Source: Temnothorax longispinosus (taxonomy: Eukaryota > Arthropoda > Insecta > Hymenoptera > Formicidae). From it: DNA of 64,000 bases. Of the stretch, positions 51,316-63,371 are shown piece by piece. The stretch is from contig NC_092360.1 in the NCBI RefSeq assembly GCF_030848805.1, positions 23,291,701 through 23,355,700 of the forward strand, written 5' to 3'. The notes beneath the pieces are model-generated. The model saw only the letters and a program-made list of their open reading frames with translations. It made no database searches and was not told the origin of the DNA. A program made the translations under genes and the position numbers. Numbering within the stretch: position 1 is the first letter of the stretch; every line of letters begins with the position of its first letter.

Positions 51316-52854
51316 CGAAGTCATATTTTAACCCGCTTTAAACGTACAGAAAGGAAGAGACAAATCAGAGAGGGCGCAAAAGGATACAAAATCCCCGCAA
51401 ATCTTCAACCCTTGTCGAAATGAGGTAGAAATCCTTTGAAGGATTTTGAGGATAACGATCCGCGCGTTAGACTTCCCTTCTATTTTCCCTCTGAAGACAT
51501 TCGACGTGCATCATTATTTACGGTGCTTTTTGAAACATAAGACGACCATGTACGACGACAGTCAGAACGGGAATTTGCCGGCGCTATAATGGGAAGGACG
51601 AGTGTATCACGACGATTGACGCAAAACGTCAATCTGGTATTCTTCTATACATATAACAAGTCAGCAGCCGGCATATTTCGCTTTCGTCGGTAATGCTGAA
51701 ATAACAAACCTACATCATGGGAGACAGTTTGTTTTATGTATCTCGCAGTTCCTTTGAACTGTCGCCCCTCGTTTGTAGTTATCAAATCAAACCATGGAAG
51801 AAGGATGGGCACACAGAGGGGCTGCGAAGCGGGGGATTCAAAGGTGCTGTAGAATGCGGATTTTCTGATTAGATTCAGATCGCTATAAGAAACCCCCCGC
51901 TCTATTAAATCGAGCCTTGTGGATTCGAAATCTCGTCTCGGCAATATGCGAAAGAATCGTGGTTCTGCCTCGGGACATCTGTAACAAGCGTTACAAAGTT
52001 TGTTGATCTTTCGCGTCGCCATTAAATATTAAATCAAGCTTTCTCAAAGCAGTTGAATCTTGAGAGAAATGTTTCTTATGTATAGCATAATATTATATTC
52101 ATTATATATGCTTTTTCAAGCATTAAATAACTATGTAGTTATTTCGTTCTAATTTGCCGCAAATGCTAATGTGAGCATAATTTATATGACAGTCTCTTTC
52201 TTTAATTTTATCCTTATGTCATCAACATTTTGTTTTCTAAAAATGTGTCACGGACACTTGTTTTCAAAAATTGTAAAATTAAATTATGATTTCTAGTTTT
52301 TGAAATGTCTAAATTTAAATGAATTCGCGAATTTATTATAGCATGAAAAGAAAAAGATAGTTTAAACATTTTATAGAGATCGCCATCTGGTATTATAACT
52401 TTATATTTTGATGCCAAACTGGAATTGTACTTCAGCCATTTAACACTTAAACTTACTTACGTCTAAAAACTGAGTATTTAACTAAGTCGCAATTTGTTAA
52501 GAAGATTATTGTACGCAGTGCGAGTAGACACGTACGAGAAGTACATGAACCGTCGATGATATAGGGGTTTACTCAGAATGCTTATTATAATCAATAATTT
52601 TGTTGTTACGCTTCTATAATGAGATTTATTTAGATGTATTAGGTATTGAAATCTTTTAAACAATTATAATAATAAGCACAATGCGCAATCGGAATAATTT
52701 TTTAATATTCACTAAATTTAATAGAAATTAATTAGAATTATATGACATTAAGCTATGGTTTGAACAAATTATATCTAAGTTTACGATAAAAAAGTTTATT
52801 TTGTGGACGGATTTAAGAAGTTATTAGAGTCTACATTCTTTGATACTAAAACCT
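51316..52854. other. Mixed stretch
   Basis: 51330-52020 is mid-GC, the rest AT-rich. A 67-codon minus-strand frame at 52214-52417 has ordinary amino-acid composition and lies on the same strand as the exon candidate at 52998, but it starts at TTG and no linking splice sites were identified. Confidence 0.4.
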
Positions 52855-52864
52855 TTATTTATTG
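52855..52864 (-). terminator. Candidate polyadenylation signal
   Basis: On the minus strand this reads AATAAATAAA, two overlapping AATAAA hexamers, about 135 bases after the stop codon at 52998. It is followed by GT-rich sequence. The spacing suits a short 3' UTR, but AATAAA is common in AT-rich DNA. Confidence 0.3.
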
Positions 52865-52997
52865 TTGCATTACACCATTGTGAATGTGGAGAATTTCCAA
52901 TAGCAGAACAATTGTACATATACAATTTCTTTTAAAAAGAAAGCTTATAGAAATATACTACTTGAGAAATCAATTACGCGCATGTTGCAATTTATAA

Positions 52998-53197
52998 TCA
53001 TAAAAAGCAATTTAGTTTCTGTACGGCTAAATGTTTTTCCAATTCAAATACTTCGATATTGGAACTATTATGTTTCATTTTGTTCCAAGCTTGAAACATA
53101 TATTCGGTAGCGCAACAAATTCTATATTCTTTAAAATATTTACGGACATATTGTACAATTAAATTGAAAATATGCTTGCCATCGCAGTCCGCAAGTA
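52998..53197 (-). CDS. Possible terminal coding exon or truncated retrocopy, unknown protein
   Basis: On the minus strand TTTTTTTGGCTGCAG forms a strong 3' splice site at about 53212-53198. It opens into a 66-residue frame that ends in TGA at 52998-53000. The translation has ordinary, lysine/tyrosine-balanced composition (for example GKHIFNLIVQYVRKYFKEY, then CCATEYMFQAWNKM and LEKHLAVQKLNC), unlike the arginine- or serine-rich chance frames elsewhere in the window. It looks like amphipathic helices; the spacing of AxxYMFxAW and LEK...LNC loosely recalls the helical tail of nucleoporin Nup160, but that is a hypothesis. The same frame runs on upstream to an ATG at 53238-53240, giving an alternative 80-residue ORF. 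A doubled AATAAA follows the stop. A frame this long can arise by chance in this composition, and no upstream exon was found. Confidence 0.25.
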
Positions 53198-53240
53198 CTG
53201 CAGCCAAAAAAAGCGATGATCTTGTATATATGGAAGCCAT

Positions 53241-54200
53241 TGAACGACTTCGAATCGGCAACCCATTGCAGCTTCGGAAACTGCTTCCGAATTATTAGTT
53301 TCTTCTTTTCTCTACCTTCGTTTCTTTCTTTTGTGCACCCCTCCCCTCTCCCTGTTCTATCCCCTCGGTTACGGTCTCGCAAGCGTTCGTGCAAGAAGCC
53401 CGTGTAGAAGGACTTGCGGCCTACCTATCGCAGCCTTGATAAACAGCCGACCCTTGCTGCGGCGGAGCCATTATTGGAAAAATTAAGAGGACTATCCATC
53501 CTCCAAGGTACACTTCTTCTCGTTCAAAGCTGGACTTCGTCCCACCGTTTTCTTTCTTGCCATCTGACGAATGCAGTGACCGCGCTTTAATGTTAGAAGT
53601 TTCGCTCGTTGGCGAAAGACAGACAAGTCGATTCAAACATTTATAACCGTACAATGCACGATTTAACTGAAATTAGATTTGTAAAAATTTTGTCATTTCG
53701 TTGTTTACGTGGCTTTAATACGCATAATTGTTTGATTTTAAAATATTAGTGAAATTAATTATATATAAATTTATATACGATATCGGCAATTAAAAAATGG
53801 GTTGTTATTTCTTCTCTCTAGTATAATTATTGTCCAATTATACCTCCTCAATTGACTTATAATACTTCTATTGTCAACAGTAGACATTTATCTCGCGATA
53901 ATTCGAAAAGACGTAATCGAAAACTGACCTGTACAGTTCAAGTTATCTTTGAAATCCTGACGATGACTGAGTTGGGAAAATACAAAAATCTATTCTATTT
54001 TCTAGCGTTTGTAAGAATAAGTCGACGGAAGAGACTCGAGATAAATCTTCGACGAAGTCACGCTCGTCTAACCCCGCAATGCGGAGATAATCTCAAGATA
54101 TTCGCCTCGCGGAATACAGATGAATCCATCGGCACTTTTCACTTATGCCCGCGTTTCAATCTCTCGGTCGGCTTCCGCTCAGGGAAGGACAGGGAAGAAG
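53241..54200. other. Mixed stretch upstream of the exon candidate
   Basis: Mid-GC with a pyrimidine tract at 53295-53370. A 77-codon minus-strand frame at 53421-53654 has no known relative. No further exon is supported. Confidence 0.4.
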
Positions 54201-54900
54201 AAATGAGCGTCGCGTTTCGTTTCTCGAGCGCGAAACATTCTTCGTTTCCGTGCGCTCGCTTCATTTTCCTCATCTTCCGTTTTCTTTCTTTTATCTCCTG
54301 CTATACTTCGAACCTTTCTCTCTCTCTCTCTTCTTCTTCTTATTCTTCCTCTTACAAATTTACACATTCTTCGCTTCTCTTGCAGCGTCATGCATAACCC
54401 ACCCTTTCCATTTTCTTCATTGTCTCATTTGCATCCCTTAGTCTCTTTTGTCGGCAGGTCGATTCCCTTCAATTCCGTCGCCCATTTGCCCATGCCGTTT
54501 CAAACCTCGCGCGTCGTTTTCACGGTTCTTTCAATTTTGTTACCTGCCGCCTTCGTCAAGTTTACGATTGCCTGCAGCTGAAGCTGAGAGGAACCCTACA
54601 CCGCAATCCTTGCCGCGAAACGATAATCTTGAGATTTTCTTGGGTCATTCCACGCTTGGTCGCTCTAATTTCCATGCAGCCCCGATTCTCGATCTCCAAT
54701 TCCGCCCATCGGCGAACAGTCTCTCGATTTCCAGAGTCTCGAATTCCACCGTGGACGCAATATAACCCCTTCTAAATCTATCTTTCTTTATCAACGCTCC
54801 CCTATCTTCCTTCCTTCGCGCGCATCCTCGCGCCGATCCTTTCAAGGCGCCTCCTCCTTTTCTTCGTCATTCCCGCTTCATTTACATCCCCGTTAGCTTT
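54201..54900 (+). other. Pyrimidine-biased domain
   Basis: About 700 bases with strong C+T excess on the plus strand, including CT repeats at 54317-54345 and CTTCTCTTGCAG at 54374-54385, a textbook 3' splice site. No convincing exon follows it. The frames here are serine-rich artefacts of the base bias. Confidence 0.6.
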
Positions 54901-57080
54901 TGACTAGTCCTCTCGATTCGTTCACTTGCGTCGCGAGCCACGCAATCTTTGCTTTGTTCCTTCGTCTTCGTTCCGGCCACCGTCCTAGGCGATCTTTGAA
55001 GGGAGGCGACTTCTTCGGCGCTGCAGGGCGGCATTATGGGCGCAAAAGCAGTTATTGAGGCGATCCCGTCGTCAAAGAGCAACGACGGCTGCGTCCTCGT
55101 GCGAGTCCTTTATTAAATTTCTAATAACGGAAATAATTGTTATTGAGATTGAGCTCTGGCGGATGATGTTTGCCTGGACCGGTTCCGAGAGTGGGAAGCG
55201 GCGCTGAGGATAGACAGAAAATGATCGAAGGTCGGAGAGACGGCGGGGAAATGAAGAGCTCGATAATTCCATTTAATGTCTGCGTTCTTGTCTTCGACGT
55301 CGACCGAGGACCCTTTGAACCCTTGTCCCAGATCTAGTGCAGGAACTGGAGTCTCGACAGCGAAAAGCGCGCTCGATTTGCCTGTAATTTATAGTTGAGT
55401 CTTCTCTCAATTTTTGTAATAGCTGCATCGACGCTCGCATTATTATCATGTAGCTTATTTGGAACGATATTGTTCAATTAAATTACTTAAAATTATTCTT
55501 AATCGATAATTGCATGTGTTTTTCTACTTCTCTCTCTCTGTCCCTCCACTACCTCTCTCTAAATATAAACGTACATATATCTCTCTTCTTTCTTTAAACT
55601 TTACAACGTAAATTATTAGCTATTAGTAAGTAAAATAACGGAAGTAAGTAAACCTTAATTTTTTTTAATTTACGCAAGTAATATAAAAATATATATGTAG
55701 GTGTATTCTATCCGTATAGTATGTGATTTACATCATTAGGTTTCCGATCGAAACACATCTAAAATTTATTATATACGATTTTTCATCTGCTAATATTGAA
55801 TTTTTTATTTATGCTCTTGGCCTTTTCCGATACAACGAGAATAATTCAATTTATCCATACGGCGCGCATAAGTGACAATCGCGAATACGCTTTTGTAAAT
55901 TATATGCATTTTTAACTTTGCCGTGTAATATTAAATACTCGATGTGCGCAATGGAAGAGCGAAGTCTCTCAATTTTCCGAAAGGAGTGACATGAAACAGG
56001 CAGGTTATACATGATTCAGTTTATGAATTATTCCGCGCATGGGTTTATTAATTTTATGCATGGATCATACGAATTATCTGTCCGATAATGGCAGAAATAG
56101 AAACATGAAACGCCAATAGGACTCATGTTTCATGAAAATAAATGTAGGAACATCTTTCATGCGCAAATAATAGATTATCTGACAACTATCCATTCTTATC
56201 GATACATCGTCTGGCGTTGTTACAAATAGAAAAGACACGCAATAAATCCAGTAACGAGACCTATATAGTTTATTTTATTAGCATTAGAGCAGGTATTATT
56301 AGCAGGTGTCCGAGATATTATAGTTTATTATTAAATAATTGAATATTACAGCATTAATCTTTTTGATATCAAGATGAAATTCCATGATTATTTAAAAAAT
56401 GGTGGCGTATTTGAGCGTAAATTGAGCACACCTAATTTTATTATAACTTATGAAAGAAGAAATCTTGTTTTATTATTTATCCAGCCAAAAGTAATTAAGT
56501 ATTCCAAAAGTAAAAGTGTGAGAAAGTACATGCCATGGGTAATAAAAACCAAATTTAAAAAGATGAAAATAGTACATGTGTAAATTGCATTATATATGAC
56601 AGGATTTTTTTTCTGCACGGTAAAATAGTAAAACATTGATGCAAGTGTCAGCATCTCACGCCGCTTTGTGACACCACAGTATTTTTGGCATTTGCAACGA
56701 GCATTTTCAGCTCAAACGTGACGCCTGAAAAGGCCAGAGCGCGAACGAGAGCGATTTCGGTTGTTGGTCGGGATTGCGCGTATAACCGATTGAACTCTCT
56801 CGCGTTCGATCAACGTCAAAAATGACTCTGCGTCTTCGGTGCAGTGCAAACTCCTTGAAATCGCTCTGTTCGCACGATTGTCATCGGGATTGTCTATCCG
56901 GGCTTTCTCTCTCTCGCGCGCGTGATGCAATGCGGCGCGGCGCGGCACGGCGATCCGTTTCATTGGCATTGCAGATGGCAAATCGCGAGCAACATACAGC
57001 GAAGTCCGAGATCACAGTAAACATAGGTTGCGGCGTGCCATTAGGCGGTTAGAGAGGGATTCCGTGTTGCTTCATTCTAA
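54901..57080. other. GC island tail, AT-rich spacer, new island from 56660
   Basis: 54900-55440 is GC-rich, 55440-56660 AT-rich, and a CpG-rich island begins near 56660. A 69-codon ATG frame at 56374 is lysine-rich and of the length expected by chance. No gene is supported. Confidence 0.5.
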
Positions 57081-57104
57081 TCAACCGACGTCGACGTCGG
57101 TTGA
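57081..57104. promoter_or_regulatory. Perfect 24 bp GC-rich palindrome
   Basis: The half-site TCAACCGACGTC is followed immediately by its exact reverse complement, with no spacer. It lies in a CpG-rich island. A dimeric transcription-factor site is one reading. Confidence 0.9.
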
Positions 57105-58682
57105 GCGTTGGCGTCGTCGGCGCGCCAATCAATTGCGCACCCAGAAATCTCCCTGGTGGCGCCCGACGCCCTTTCGTTTCGCCCGTTTCACTTCCTCCGG
57201 TACCCCTTTCCATCCTGTCCCCCTTCTATACCCTTCGCCATCGCGCTCGGTCCCTCTCTCTTCGTACCCGCGGCACTGTTTTACCCTCCAGAGGATTAGC
57301 TAATGGTCCGTCCGCTGTTTTATCGGACAGATTCGCATCGCTCTAGGCAGGAGGACGTGAAATGTCGACATGGAACGAGCGAGGAACGAACGGAAAATCC
57401 GAGGTAGCCGAAAGCGTATGCGAGCCCCGCCTCACCTTTTTTCACGCTTCTCCAGTTTTCACACGTGCTGTAGTCTTTACATATCCCACAGAGTGCTTTA
57501 TAACTGTCTGGTGCAAATCGGAGTAGTCGCCGCATCGAACGGCCTTCGAGATTGCGAGAAGATAGTATTGAATGAATAATGTGTAAATCTGATTAATCGC
57601 GTCGATTAAGCTCAAATTTTCAATACTGTTTTGCATACACTTTAAATATTTAAGAACACTGAAATGTTAAGGAGTTTTAGTTCATCGATTTTTTACATTG
57701 GATTAATAGATTAAAGTGCGATGAAAAGAGAAGAAAGATAAGATTTAAATAGTTAAGAGAACAGTTTAAACAGTTTATCCAACAAAAAACAATTTAAATA
57801 ATTTATTCATAATATTATTAAATAATGAAATGATTCGATAGCGTTGATAGATAAATTCTCAATTTTACTATAATTATAATTTCTGTGAAACGTTTCGCCG
57901 TATCAAACGAGACAAATGTTGATCAGAACTTTCTTTATCAAATAACTATTAGTTTCAATTAGTTTGCCTTTTAATTATACGATTTCTCGTAGTTACACGT
58001 GAAGTTTTAGATAAAAGGAATCCGACGTGGCGCAAAAGCGATCTCTCGTTGCGATCGCGCCGACCACTTTGATCTTCTTTATTTCGGAAAATGCGGTGAG
58101 AAATCCATTCCGTGGTATAGAAGCAGCGCTAGAAACACGGGCATAGGACGACGATTGAAGACCGGTGGCGAAGTGCTGGGAGTACTAATCGCGTTCCCCG
58201 CACAATTTACATTTAATCAAAGGGAAAGCCCATTGGCCGCACGCTTCGTGCTATTTGCTTGCCATTGAAATCTCTCTTTCTCCACCGCTCGCGTTACCCA
58301 TCCGCTATCTCACCGACGCGACGCCGACGCCCGCGCCCGTCGCCGTCGCCCTGACGCGTCGTTCGCGCCGTGGATGGAATACATAAAGTCGTCGTCGACG
58401 TTGGTTCTGCCGATCGCGCCAGATGAAATCCCCGTGCGCGTTAAATCTACGACGAAGAATTCGCCGCCGTACGTATCTACTCGTCCACTCGTCGCCTGCT
58501 TGTGAATTTGTAAGCACGGCGCGAAGCTACAGATTGCGACTTCAGCGCGCCGATACTAAACAAGCTTACGTTTCTACCACAACACGCCTAGAATGCGCCA
58601 ACTATTAACTTTACACGAAATAAAAACAGATGGTGAAAGGAGATTCTTCGGTAAATTCTTTACTTGAGCGTATTCTTTATTT

Positions 58683-58722
58683 CTTAGAAAAGTAAACTTA
58701 GAAAAGTAAACTTAGAAAAGTT
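58683..58722 (+). repeat. 14 bp tandem repeat, about 2.8 copies
   Basis: CTTAGAAAAGTAAA at 58683, 58697 and 58711; the last copy is truncated. Confidence 0.92.
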
Positions 58723-60030
58723 ACTTGGTGATTAAATTACAAATCTAAAATTTTTAATGTATTTGTTATAATGGCGCAATTAAGCATTTAGAAAAATAAC
58801 TTATTAGAAAGAGAATTTAAAATTAGATTATTATATTATTAAAATGTGCATATCGCATAAATTGATTCGTAATGTTTTTCTTTCGATAACCACTAAATAT
58901 TTTATTCTTACTTTCTAAAGTAAGAATCTGATCCATCATATAACAGAGATTGTATATTTCTGAAACAAACGTTTAATTTCGCCATTAAATATAATTATTA
59001 TCGATCCAGAAACGTGAACGATAAATTCATTTAAACATATCGAAGTTACGGTGAACGGTTAGAATAAACGATAGTTATCTTTCAACCCCTAAATGTTTCG
59101 TCGCATTAAGAAAGGGGTAGTAAAAGTGGGTCAAGCACTTTTTTGCTCCTCCGCGTCTTGGCGCCGGCCGCTAGAACGACTGATCAACGACATTAAGGGA
59201 ATGTCGGAAGGTCGCGATTAAAATCCAGACACAGTACTTCAGGAGAGAGAAATTTCAAGACTCTATCAAAACTTGGCGTAATCAAGAAGCGAGGAACGAG
59301 GCGAGAGTTCGAAAGTGTTTCGCGAGGACTGCACAAGGAGCGACGAAATTTGCATTTAAATCGCGTTTCGCACGCCTACGTGGGATCGTCTCGATCGAGA
59401 CCGATACGACGACGGTCCCTCGAGTGTCCACTCGATTACTTTTCTCGGTCGGGGAATACAAAAGGGCCGTTGCCAGAGCGCGACGTGGAAGTGACGGCGA
59501 TAAAAATCTGGTACGGGGGATGGCGCGCCGAAGAGGGACAGCATGGCCTCTCGAACAGGCCGTCGAGCTTGAAGAGTTCGAAGGAGGCCGTCCGCGGTGA
59601 GGACTTGCTTATTATTCGGACGCCGTTTAATAAATTATCACCCGTCATAAAGCGTCGAAAGTGCTCGGCCTGTTCGTCGCTGAACAAAGCTTGGGGGTAG
59701 AAACCGGAAAATACGCACCATTCGTATCGCCCATAACGCCGAAGGCCCTGAATTTTCCATACATTGACGTATATAAGCGGTGTCTCGGAAAAACTAAGAA
59801 ATTATAGTAGGTACTCGATCGAGATGACTCCTCTGCGAAAATTAAAACTGAAGTATAGTATAAAGAATAGTATTACTATTCAATTATTTTTTTTAAGAAT
59901 TTGTGTTTCCCCTCTTTTAAATTAAGCTTTAAAGAATTAAATAAATAACAAAATTTACGTTTTTTTAAATTTTAAGTGAATAAAGAATAAGTGAATCTGT
60001 TAACTTAGTAGAATTTCAATTTAAAACATA

Positions 60031-60089
60031 GTTACTAAAAAATTAAAAAATACAGTTACTAAAATATAGTTACTAAAAAATTAAAAAAT
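60031..60089 (+). repeat. Imperfect direct repeats of GTTACTAAAA
   Basis: The word starts at 60031, 60055 and 60069. Two of the copies continue into AATTAAAAAAT. Confidence 0.85.
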
Positions 60090-61343
60090 TAAAATAATAA
60101 AAAGTATTAAATTGAATTTTTTGGCTATAAAGGGGAAATTGAATTTGCAACGAGTCTCTTTCTATAAGGAACATTTATTGAAAGATTTAATTACCCATTG
60201 CAATTGCATGGAAGTAAGAATAATGGATTTCAATTTCAGTCTCGAGTTAAATCTAAAAATGCTAAATAAACAATCGTTGGAGGAAAAACTGATAGGTCGG
60301 GTACCACGTATAGGTTGCACGTGAAAGGATATTCGCCTATAGAGAATCGCTCTCACCTATCCCAAAGAAATGATATATCGACCCACCTTTGTGTTATTGC
60401 CGGGAAATTGGAAAGTTTTCACAGATATCGTAGCCGGGACGAAGCGGCCGTTCTCGCTCTTCATGCTCGTAGATTTTACCAAGTATTACTTTACGTAGGT
60501 CTTGATATTTCCTCCTCTCGACAACGAACGGGCCGGATGTATTTACGAGTGGGACGACCATTCTGTGGCAAAATTCTTATCTGATGAATTGCATGCTGGG
60601 CACGCTTTATAAATACCTTTTTGTTACTATAATATTTTATTCAATCAGTATACGTATATAAAACAATTAAAAGAAGACTAATTGACTTGAAAATAAAAAC
60701 ATGTGTAGTTTGTTCTAAAATTATCAACAAATCTATTTAAAGTTACAAACTTGTGTTTTAAATATTTTAATATAAAATTACAAATACATGGCATGCGTTC
60801 AATTTAGTTACTATCTATAATACATGAAATAGTTTAATTAAAAAAGTTAATTAATGCACAAAAACATCTTCATCAGTTTAAAATGAAATCGGCATCTACT
60901 TTGATTTAACATCTATCTCTAATTCTTAGAATATTCGATGTATAAAATATTTGCTTTGACCTGCCATGATCAATAAATTTATTTTAACTACATATTAACG
61001 CGGCGCAATCACTTGGTTCTAGACCTCCCATTTATAGTTCTGCCCACTTTACCATCCCTCTTCTAAGAACGTTTTTCTTGAAACGTTCTCGTTTTGCCGG
61101 CGTGAGCAATCGATAAGTAAATGTACTCCCCCGAGACTGGATTGATATCTATACTTATTTGCTGTCTATAATTAGAGCGGTTGAGCGTAATGCTGCGGGA
61201 GAAATCAGAACGTCGGAGCTTGGCTACTATCCGTCTATTGGAGACATGTATTGTTCGTGGAAGTGACGGCGTCGCAACGCTCTCGCGCGCGCACGACCAG
61301 CCGCTTCTCGCGGTCCGGAAATTAAATACTCCCTAGAGAACGA

Positions 61344-61346
<3 letters not shown>

Positions 61347-61383
<37 letters not shown>
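61347..61383. repeat. (GA)n microsatellite
   Basis: An uninterrupted GA run of 37 bp at the edge of a CpG-rich patch. Confidence 0.97.
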
Positions 61384-61385
<2 letters not shown>

Positions 61386-61657
61386 GCGTGCTTTTCCTCT
61401 ACATTTGCATCGAGCTGGTTGATTTCTCGATCGGTCCAGGAACGACCATTCCGACGCTTTCTGTACGTAAGGAGCCAATGAAGAGCGAAGAAAGTTACAC
61501 TTTAGGATCCAGAATAATGCCTTCAAGATGTTTTCGTCTTTCGGAAGAAGACGCGCAGGAAATCGCTGTAATGTAGGGAAGAAGGAGAAAAAACCTTTTC
61601 AGACTCTTCATTGTTACCAATTTTTATAATAAACTTAGCTATATGATATATATACTA
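61384..61657. other. Mid-GC patch then AT-rich sequence
   Basis: An open plus-strand frame ending at 61576 begins at GTG inside repeat-flanking sequence and has no known relative. Nothing else is seen before the miniature element. Confidence 0.4.
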
Positions 61658-61859
61658 CATTGAAAAAAAAACTTATTTTTTGCAAGAAAATAGATTTCTT
61701 TGAATTTAGTTTCCTCAATTCAAAGAAATATTAGATAGATTTAAGAAAACATTGTTCTGAGTTTAAAATATTTTCTCGGGTCTACTTAATGCTTCTTTGA
61801 ATTAAGGAAACTAAATTCAAAGAAATCTATTTTCTTGCAAATAATAAATTTTTTTAGTG
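61658..61859. mobile_element. Mariner-type miniature inverted-repeat element
   Basis: The left arm (61658 to about 61742) and right arm (about 61780-61859) are near-complete reverse complements over about 80 bp, sharing TTGCAAGAAAATAGATTTC and AAACTAAATTCAAAG in opposite orientation. Both ends abut TA (61656-61657 and 61860-61861), the Tc1/mariner target site. The loop is about 37 bp and there is no coding capacity. The close arm match suggests a relatively young insertion. Confidence 0.8.
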
Positions 61860-61874
61860 TATATATATATATAT
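61860..61874. repeat. (TA)n tract at the element's right edge
   Basis: The miniature element ends in a TA microsatellite, so the exact right target site is ambiguous by a few units. Confidence 0.85.
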
Positions 61875-63311
61875 ACTGTTTATTCTATATAATATATAAA
61901 AAATACATATAAATAATTATATATATGTGTATATAATACATTGTGACATATTTACATATGTTTAATATCTACTATAATATCCGCATAGACGTAACAGACT
62001 ATTTGAGAATATGATGCGTATGTATGATGACTTGAGCCTGAAATCTATTACCTTTAATAAAAACCTGGAGAAACCTGAAATTTATGCGCGCCCGTTCTCG
62101 CATTTTGCAATGTTGACGCCAGCGTTATCGATCAATTGGAAATTGCAAAAGTTCTATCGTACGTAGGAACGAAGTTCGTCTGCCAAGACAGCGCGAGCGA
62201 AGCGGGAAGCTCTCGGGTTTCCACCTCGCTTCGAGGATTTGGTTTCAAATTTCACTTGCCTCGTTACCGATCGAAAAGCAGAGCGCCTTAATCGCGACCA
62301 TCGCGGATGGCTAAAAACGCATTATCAAAGTTTTCGTATAATCGATCCAGTTTCCAACATCCGCCGCTTGCGAAACCCGAAAACTTTCTTACGGCCGGAG
62401 GAACGCGTGTTTGGCTCAGTTGGAAACACGATAGCTTCAGACACGTTGGATCAGACAGCTTGCTATAACTCGCCACCGAACTTGCTTAAATAACAATTTA
62501 CGACGCCTTCACAGAACCCGAAAGTTTCTTTATCAACTCATAAAAGTAAATAATTATCCTCGATGTAACATTATTCTTCGAAGTCTTTTGAAGGCGCACA
62601 TAGTAGCAATACTATCGTCGACTTTGATTAATCCAATTTATTCTTAACATGCGATTTACGACTATTTCACAATTAAATTTCTGTTTAGGTATATCGCAAA
62701 AAGTTACAGTAAAATGTTAAGGGAAGAAAATAATAACAAAAGTTTAAAAATTATAAAATGCGATTGATTGAATTTTTATGACTTGATTAAAATTTAATTT
62801 TAGAAACTTGATTTATACTTAAAGTCTCGAAATGTTAATTTAAGGACATCGCAAATATCTTTTTTATTTATTTGAAAGTGTTACACACTGAAAAAGATTT
62901 GGATAAAAAAATTAAATTAATGAATGCGATTTGATTAATTTTGATTATTTGTGTTTTTATATTTATCAAGTCTGTTATTAAGTCTACATATTTCTTTTCA
63001 ACTACATAGTATGTTAAATATTCTTAGAAGAGCACACAATCAGAAATATTCTGTACATCGTGTGCGTAATTCAACAGCCGTACTGGAAAAGAAACGCGAG
63101 AAAAAGTAGATGCCAGTAGATGCGGATGATGTCGAAGCCCTACAAATCGGTTGCAGGCCAAATTGAGGCGAGCTAGAAAAATTGCGGAAATTGCTAGAGC
63201 CCTGCTAGACTTAAATTAATTCGCTCGGACGGGCGGAGATGCGGACGACTTGGGGTTTATATTGGTGCAATTTCTCCTTCCCTGTCTCTTCTGTACCTTT
63301 TCTTCCCCGCT

Positions 63312-63312
<1 letters not shown>
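61875..63312. other. AT spacer, island (62080-62500), AT spacer, island from 63080
   Basis: The first island carries an 84-codon plus-strand frame from a TTG codon that matches nothing known. No RNA gene or repeat is seen. Confidence 0.45.
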
Positions 63313-63347
<35 letters not shown>

Positions 63348-63371
63348 TCTCTTTCTTTCTCTTTCTGTTTC
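63313..63371. repeat. (CT)n microsatellite, degenerate 3' part
   Basis: A pure CT run to 63336, then CT-rich sequence with TTTCT variants. Confidence 0.92.

Larger units (their letters stand above)
57105..61346. other. Alternating islands and AT spacers
   Basis: GC-rich patches lie at 57105-57560, 58020-58600, 59080-59770, 60340-60590 and 61000-61340. The AT spacers hold two small tandem repeats, at 58683 and 60031. Frames in the islands are non-ATG or arginine-rich and unrecognised. Confidence 0.45.

Noticed and set aside
53852..54397. 181-codon plus-strand frame
   Set aside because: TTG start and a C-terminal half that is serine/leucine low complexity produced by CT repeats.
61388..61576. 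62-codon frame after a GA repeat
   Set aside because: GTG start beside a microsatellite and no recognisable similarity.
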